NCBI GenBank assembly: GCA_021162905.1
Contig: JAGGXT010000170.1
Span: forward strand, 1 to 15,714
Direction: 5' to 3'
From: Candidatus Odinarchaeota archaeon
GTDB taxonomy: Archaea; Asgardarchaeota; JAGGXT01
Length of the DNA: 15,714 bases
Shown: positions 13,483 through 15,714 of the stretch, in pieces
Numbering within the stretch: position 1 is the first letter of the stretch
Layout: each line of letters begins with the position of its first letter
Made by a program: the position numbers and the translations under genes
The notes under the pieces: generated by a model
Databases searched by the model: none
What the model was told of the DNA's origin: nothing
What the model saw: the letters and a program-made list of their open reading frames with translations, nothing else

Positions 13483-14068
13483 GGGTCCAAGATATAAAGT
13501 CCCTTTTAGAAGAAGAAGAGAAGGTAAAACAAATTACTATAAACGTCGTAGGCTCCTTCTCTCAGGAAAGCCTAGATTAATTATTAGAAAAACTCTTAAG
13601 CGTATTATTGCTCAAATAGCGATTGCTAAGTTAGAAGGTGATTATATTCTAGTGAGCGCAGACTCTTACGAATTGAAAAAATATGGTTGGTTAGGAAGTA
13701 CTTCAAATACGCCTGCTGCATATTTGGTAGGTTTACTTATAGCTAAAAAGGCGCTTAACAAAGGGATTACTGAAGTTGTGCCTGATATAGGACTAAATAC
13801 ACCATCTCCTGGTGCTAGAGTATTTGCAGCATTAAAAGGTGCTAAAGATGGTGGTCTTAAATTTAACTTAGGAGAAAAAGTAATCCCTGACGAATCTAGA
13901 ATCAAAGGCGAACATATTGCCAGATATGCTGAAATATTGGAGAAGGAGAATCCACAAAGATTTAAATTGCAATTTTCTGAGTATTTAAAACGTAATTTTC
14001 ATCCTAAAGATTTGCCTAAGCATTTTGATCAAATAAGGCAAAAAATACTCGAAGAATCTGGAGGTTAG
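13475..14068 (+). CDS. rpl18: 50S ribosomal protein L18 (uL18)
   Basis: 197 residues, the long archaeal/eukaryal L18 (eukaryal L5). It opens [30 protein letters not shown] and continues with [58 protein letters not shown] and the C-terminal [16 protein letters not shown]. It binds 5S rRNA with L5. The start is a GTG inside the L19e 3' end; a GGGAG site lies 4 nt upstream, and MARGP is the normal N-terminus. Confidence 0.96.
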   Translation: MARGPRYKVPFRRRREGKTNYYKRRRLLLSGKPRLIIRKTLKRIIAQIAIAKLEGDYILVSADSYELKKYGWLGSTSNTPAAYLVGLLIAKKALNKGITEVVPDIGLNTPSPGARVFAALKGAKDGGLKFNLGEKVIPDESRIKGEHIARYAEILEKENPQRFKLQFSEYLKRNFHPKDLPKHFDQIRQKILEESGG

Positions 14069-14072
14069 TCTT

Positions 14073-14696
14073 ATGTCGAAATCTCTTGATGAGTGGGTTC
14101 CGAGAACAAAACTGGGTAGATTAGTCAGAGAGGGACATATAACCAGTATTGATGAGATATTTCAACAAGCTTTGCCAATAAGAGAGGCTGAAATAATTGA
14201 TATTCTATTGCCAAATCTCAGAGAGGAAGTAGTAGATATAAACCTTGTTCAGAAACAGACTGATGCTGGTGAGCTCTCAAAATTTAAGGTAACTGTTGTT
14301 GTTGGTAATGAAAATGGATACATTGGTATCGGAGAAGGGAAAGCAAGAGAAATTGGACCAGCAATAAGAATAGCTATACGAGATGCAAAAATGAATATAG
14401 TACCAGTTAGATTGGGATGTGGCAGCTGGGAATGTGGTTGCGGTACACCACATTCTGTGCCGTTTAGAGTTGAAGGTAAAGCTGGAAGTGTTAGAGTCGT
14501 GTTATTTCCAGCACCACGAGGTACTGGTCTCGTAGCTGCTGACACAATAAAAGTAGTTCTAAGACTTGCTGGTGTAAAAGATATAAGATCTTTTTCCAAG
14601 GGTCACACGAAGACTACCGTGAATTTCGTTAAGGCTACATATAATGCATTAAAAAATACATATAAAATTGTAGCTCCTTATGATTGGACACGATGA
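14073..14696 (+). CDS. rps5: 30S ribosomal protein S5 (uS5)
   Basis: 207 residues, archaeal/eukaryal S5 (eukaryal S2). The opening is [20 protein letters not shown], then a double-stranded-RNA-binding-like domain with [20 protein letters not shown], the archaeal insert [18 protein letters not shown], and the C-terminal [20 protein letters not shown]. It is important for decoding accuracy and mRNA unwinding at the entry site. GGAGGT in the L18 3' end serves as the binding site. Confidence 0.97.
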   Translation: MSKSLDEWVPRTKLGRLVREGHITSIDEIFQQALPIREAEIIDILLPNLREEVVDINLVQKQTDAGELSKFKVTVVVGNENGYIGIGEGKAREIGPAIRIAIRDAKMNIVPVRLGCGSWECGCGTPHSVPFRVEGKAGSVRVVLFPAPRGTGLVAADTIKVVLRLAGVKDIRSFSKGHTKTTVNFVKATYNALKNTYKIVAPYDWTR

Positions 14697-14706
14697 GGGA
14701 TTTAAA

Positions 14707-15198
14707 ATGAGTTCATCAGATAATAATAAAAGGTTACTTGCAGTTATACGTATTAGGGGAATCCCAAGCATAAATCCTGATGCTAGCCATACACTTGCAC
14801 TATTGAGACTGCATAAAAGAAATCACTTAGTATTAGTTCATAACACAAAAGATATTATAGGGATGCTTAGGAAAGCAAAAGATTACATAACGTGGGGTGA
14901 GATATCTCTCGAAACTCTAGAGAAGCTTTTAAGGAAACGAGGACGTATTATAGGTAATAAAAAATTAACCGACGAGTTTGTAAAAAGTAATACTAAATTT
15001 TCAAGTATTTCTGAGTTAGCTAAGGCTCTTTATAACTGTGAGATAAAGTTAACTGATATTCCTCAGATAAAACCCGTATTTAGATTAAATTCACCATCGG
15101 GTGGTTTTAAGAAATCAATTAAAAGGCCTTATGGTGATGGTGGAGAATTAGGATATCGTGGTGAGGATATAAATAAACTTATAGAAAGAATGATGTGA
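14707..15198 (+). CDS. rpl30: 50S ribosomal protein L30 (uL30)
   Basis: 163 residues, archaeal/eukaryal L30 (eukaryal L7). It shows LLAVIRIRGIPSINPDASHT (10-28), ALLRLHKRNHLVLVHNTKD, MLRKAKDYITWGEIS, and the archaeal C-terminal part FRLNSPSGGFKKSIKRPYGD then GELGYRGEDINKLI. ATG at 14707 follows GAGGGAT. A longer reading from ATG 14680 lies inside the S5 end and would add nine residues across the binding site, so it is disfavoured. Confidence 0.95.
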   Translation: MSSSDNNKRLLAVIRIRGIPSINPDASHTLALLRLHKRNHLVLVHNTKDIIGMLRKAKDYITWGEISLETLEKLLRKRGRIIGNKKLTDEFVKSNTKFSSISELAKALYNCEIKLTDIPQIKPVFRLNSPSGGFKKSIKRPYGDGGELGYRGEDINKLIERMM

Positions 15199-15211
15199 TT
15201 GGTGATAACCT

Positions 15212-15688
15212 ATGGTAGTTCGTCGAAGAAAAAAGGTTAGAAAGATGAGAGGAAGCCGAACGCACGGCTATGGTAGAGTAGGTCAACATAGAAAAAGTGG
15301 TCAGAGAGGAGGAAGGGGCAAGGCTGGAAGACATAAACATCTTTGGAGTTATGTTGTTAAATATGAGCCAGATTATTTTGGCAAACATGGTTTTCATAGA
15401 CCATTTGCTGTACAAAGAATACCCCTCACAATCAATATAGGTGAACTTGATGAAATGGTAGACCTGTTGTTGGATAAAGGATATGCAGAGAAAGTAGGTG
15501 ATGTAATAAAAATGGATTTAACAAAACTTCATGTTGATAAACTACTTGGTAACGGAAAGGTTAGGCATAAGTTTCATATAATTGTTAATAATGCCACGGA
15601 AAAGGCAATTCAGAAAATAAAAGCTGCCGGCGGAAATATTGAAATATTAGAAAAAGAAAATTCTGAGGAGCAAGATCTTAATGAATAA
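15212..15688 (+). CDS. rpl15: 50S ribosomal protein L15 (uL15)
   Basis: 158 residues, archaeal/eukaryal L15 (eukaryal L27a). It has the very basic, glycine-rich N-terminus [20 protein letters not shown], then [35 protein letters not shown], and the C-terminal domain DMV-type helix with [19 protein letters not shown]. The N-terminus threads into 23S rRNA. The ending [10 protein letters not shown] is acidic. GGTGAT precedes the ATG. The next gene is outside the window; secY is the common follower in archaea. Confidence 0.96.
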   Translation: MVVRRRKKVRKMRGSRTHGYGRVGQHRKSGQRGGRGKAGRHKHLWSYVVKYEPDYFGKHGFHRPFAVQRIPLTINIGELDEMVDLLLDKGYAEKVGDVIKMDLTKLHVDKLLGNGKVRHKFHIIVNNATEKAIQKIKAAGGNIEILEKENSEEQDLNE

Positions 15689-15691
15689 TTA

Positions 15692-15701
15692 CTATATAAT
15701 A
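15692..15701 (+). promoter_or_regulatory. TATA-like element after L15
   Basis: CTATATAATA right after the L15 stop, at the window edge. It could be a promoter for the next gene, which would separate it from the ribosomal operon. It cannot be judged without downstream sequence. Confidence 0.25.
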
Positions 15702-15714
15702 ATAAGTAGTATAG

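Noticed and set aside
14249..14599. 116-codon open frame on the minus strand inside S5
   Set aside because: Antisense shadow of S5 with no recognisable domain.
1..15714. CRISPR array, insertion sequence, attachment site or prophage
   Set aside because: No regularly spaced repeats, no transposase or integrase, no terminal inverted repeats, and neither tRNA gene has a second partial copy nearby.

Overview
This window comes from an AT-rich archaeon, probably a thermophile. The evidence is the archaeal/eukaryal type of ribosomal proteins (S4e, L19e, L32e, a zinc-type S14), RNase P protein 1 inside the ribosomal operon, a tRNA with a bulge-helix-bulge intron, TATA-type promoters, GGTGA ribosome binding sites, a Get3-type ATPase and a CPSF-type beta-CASP nuclease. 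The tRNA stems are almost entirely G-C in an otherwise AT-rich sequence, which suggests life at high temperature. I cannot name the lineage; a TACK- or Asgard-like archaeon would fit, but that is inference.

Left half (1-6600), accessory region. A minus-strand Roadblock/LC7 gene stands back to back with a plus-strand metallo-beta-lactamase-fold gene whose metal ligands look rewired. Next comes a ~593-residue protein made of repeated Ig-like beta-sandwich domains without any export signal. A tRNA-Val(GAC) gene follows and ends 3 nt from the stop codon of a convergent minus-strand gene. That gene, a beta-CASP RNase of the aCPSF2 type, is the last of a tight minus-strand run: get3, then a 30-codon gene for a single-pass membrane microprotein, then the RNase. 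A tRNA-Arg(GCG) gene with a 14-nt intron follows. It too ends 3 nt from the stop codon of a convergent minus-strand gene, which encodes an unrecognised four-helix membrane protein.

Right half (6600-15714), ribosomal protein operon on the plus strand: S19, L22, S3, L29, RNase P protein 1, S17, L14, L24, S4e, L5, S14, S8, L6, L32e, L19e, L18, S5, L30, L15. Apart from a 110-nt spacer after S19, the genes are packed with short gaps or overlaps, so they are likely translated in a coupled way. S19 is the first gene, with its own TATA element. The usual upstream partners L3, L4, L23 and L2 are not here. The window ends just after L15, where secY is common in archaea.

Start sites were chosen from one repeated pattern: GGTGA (or a close variant) followed by a 5-nt spacer and then the start codon. 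In several genes an in-frame GTG inside this binding site can be mistaken for the start codon. The starts given here are the ones downstream of the binding site.
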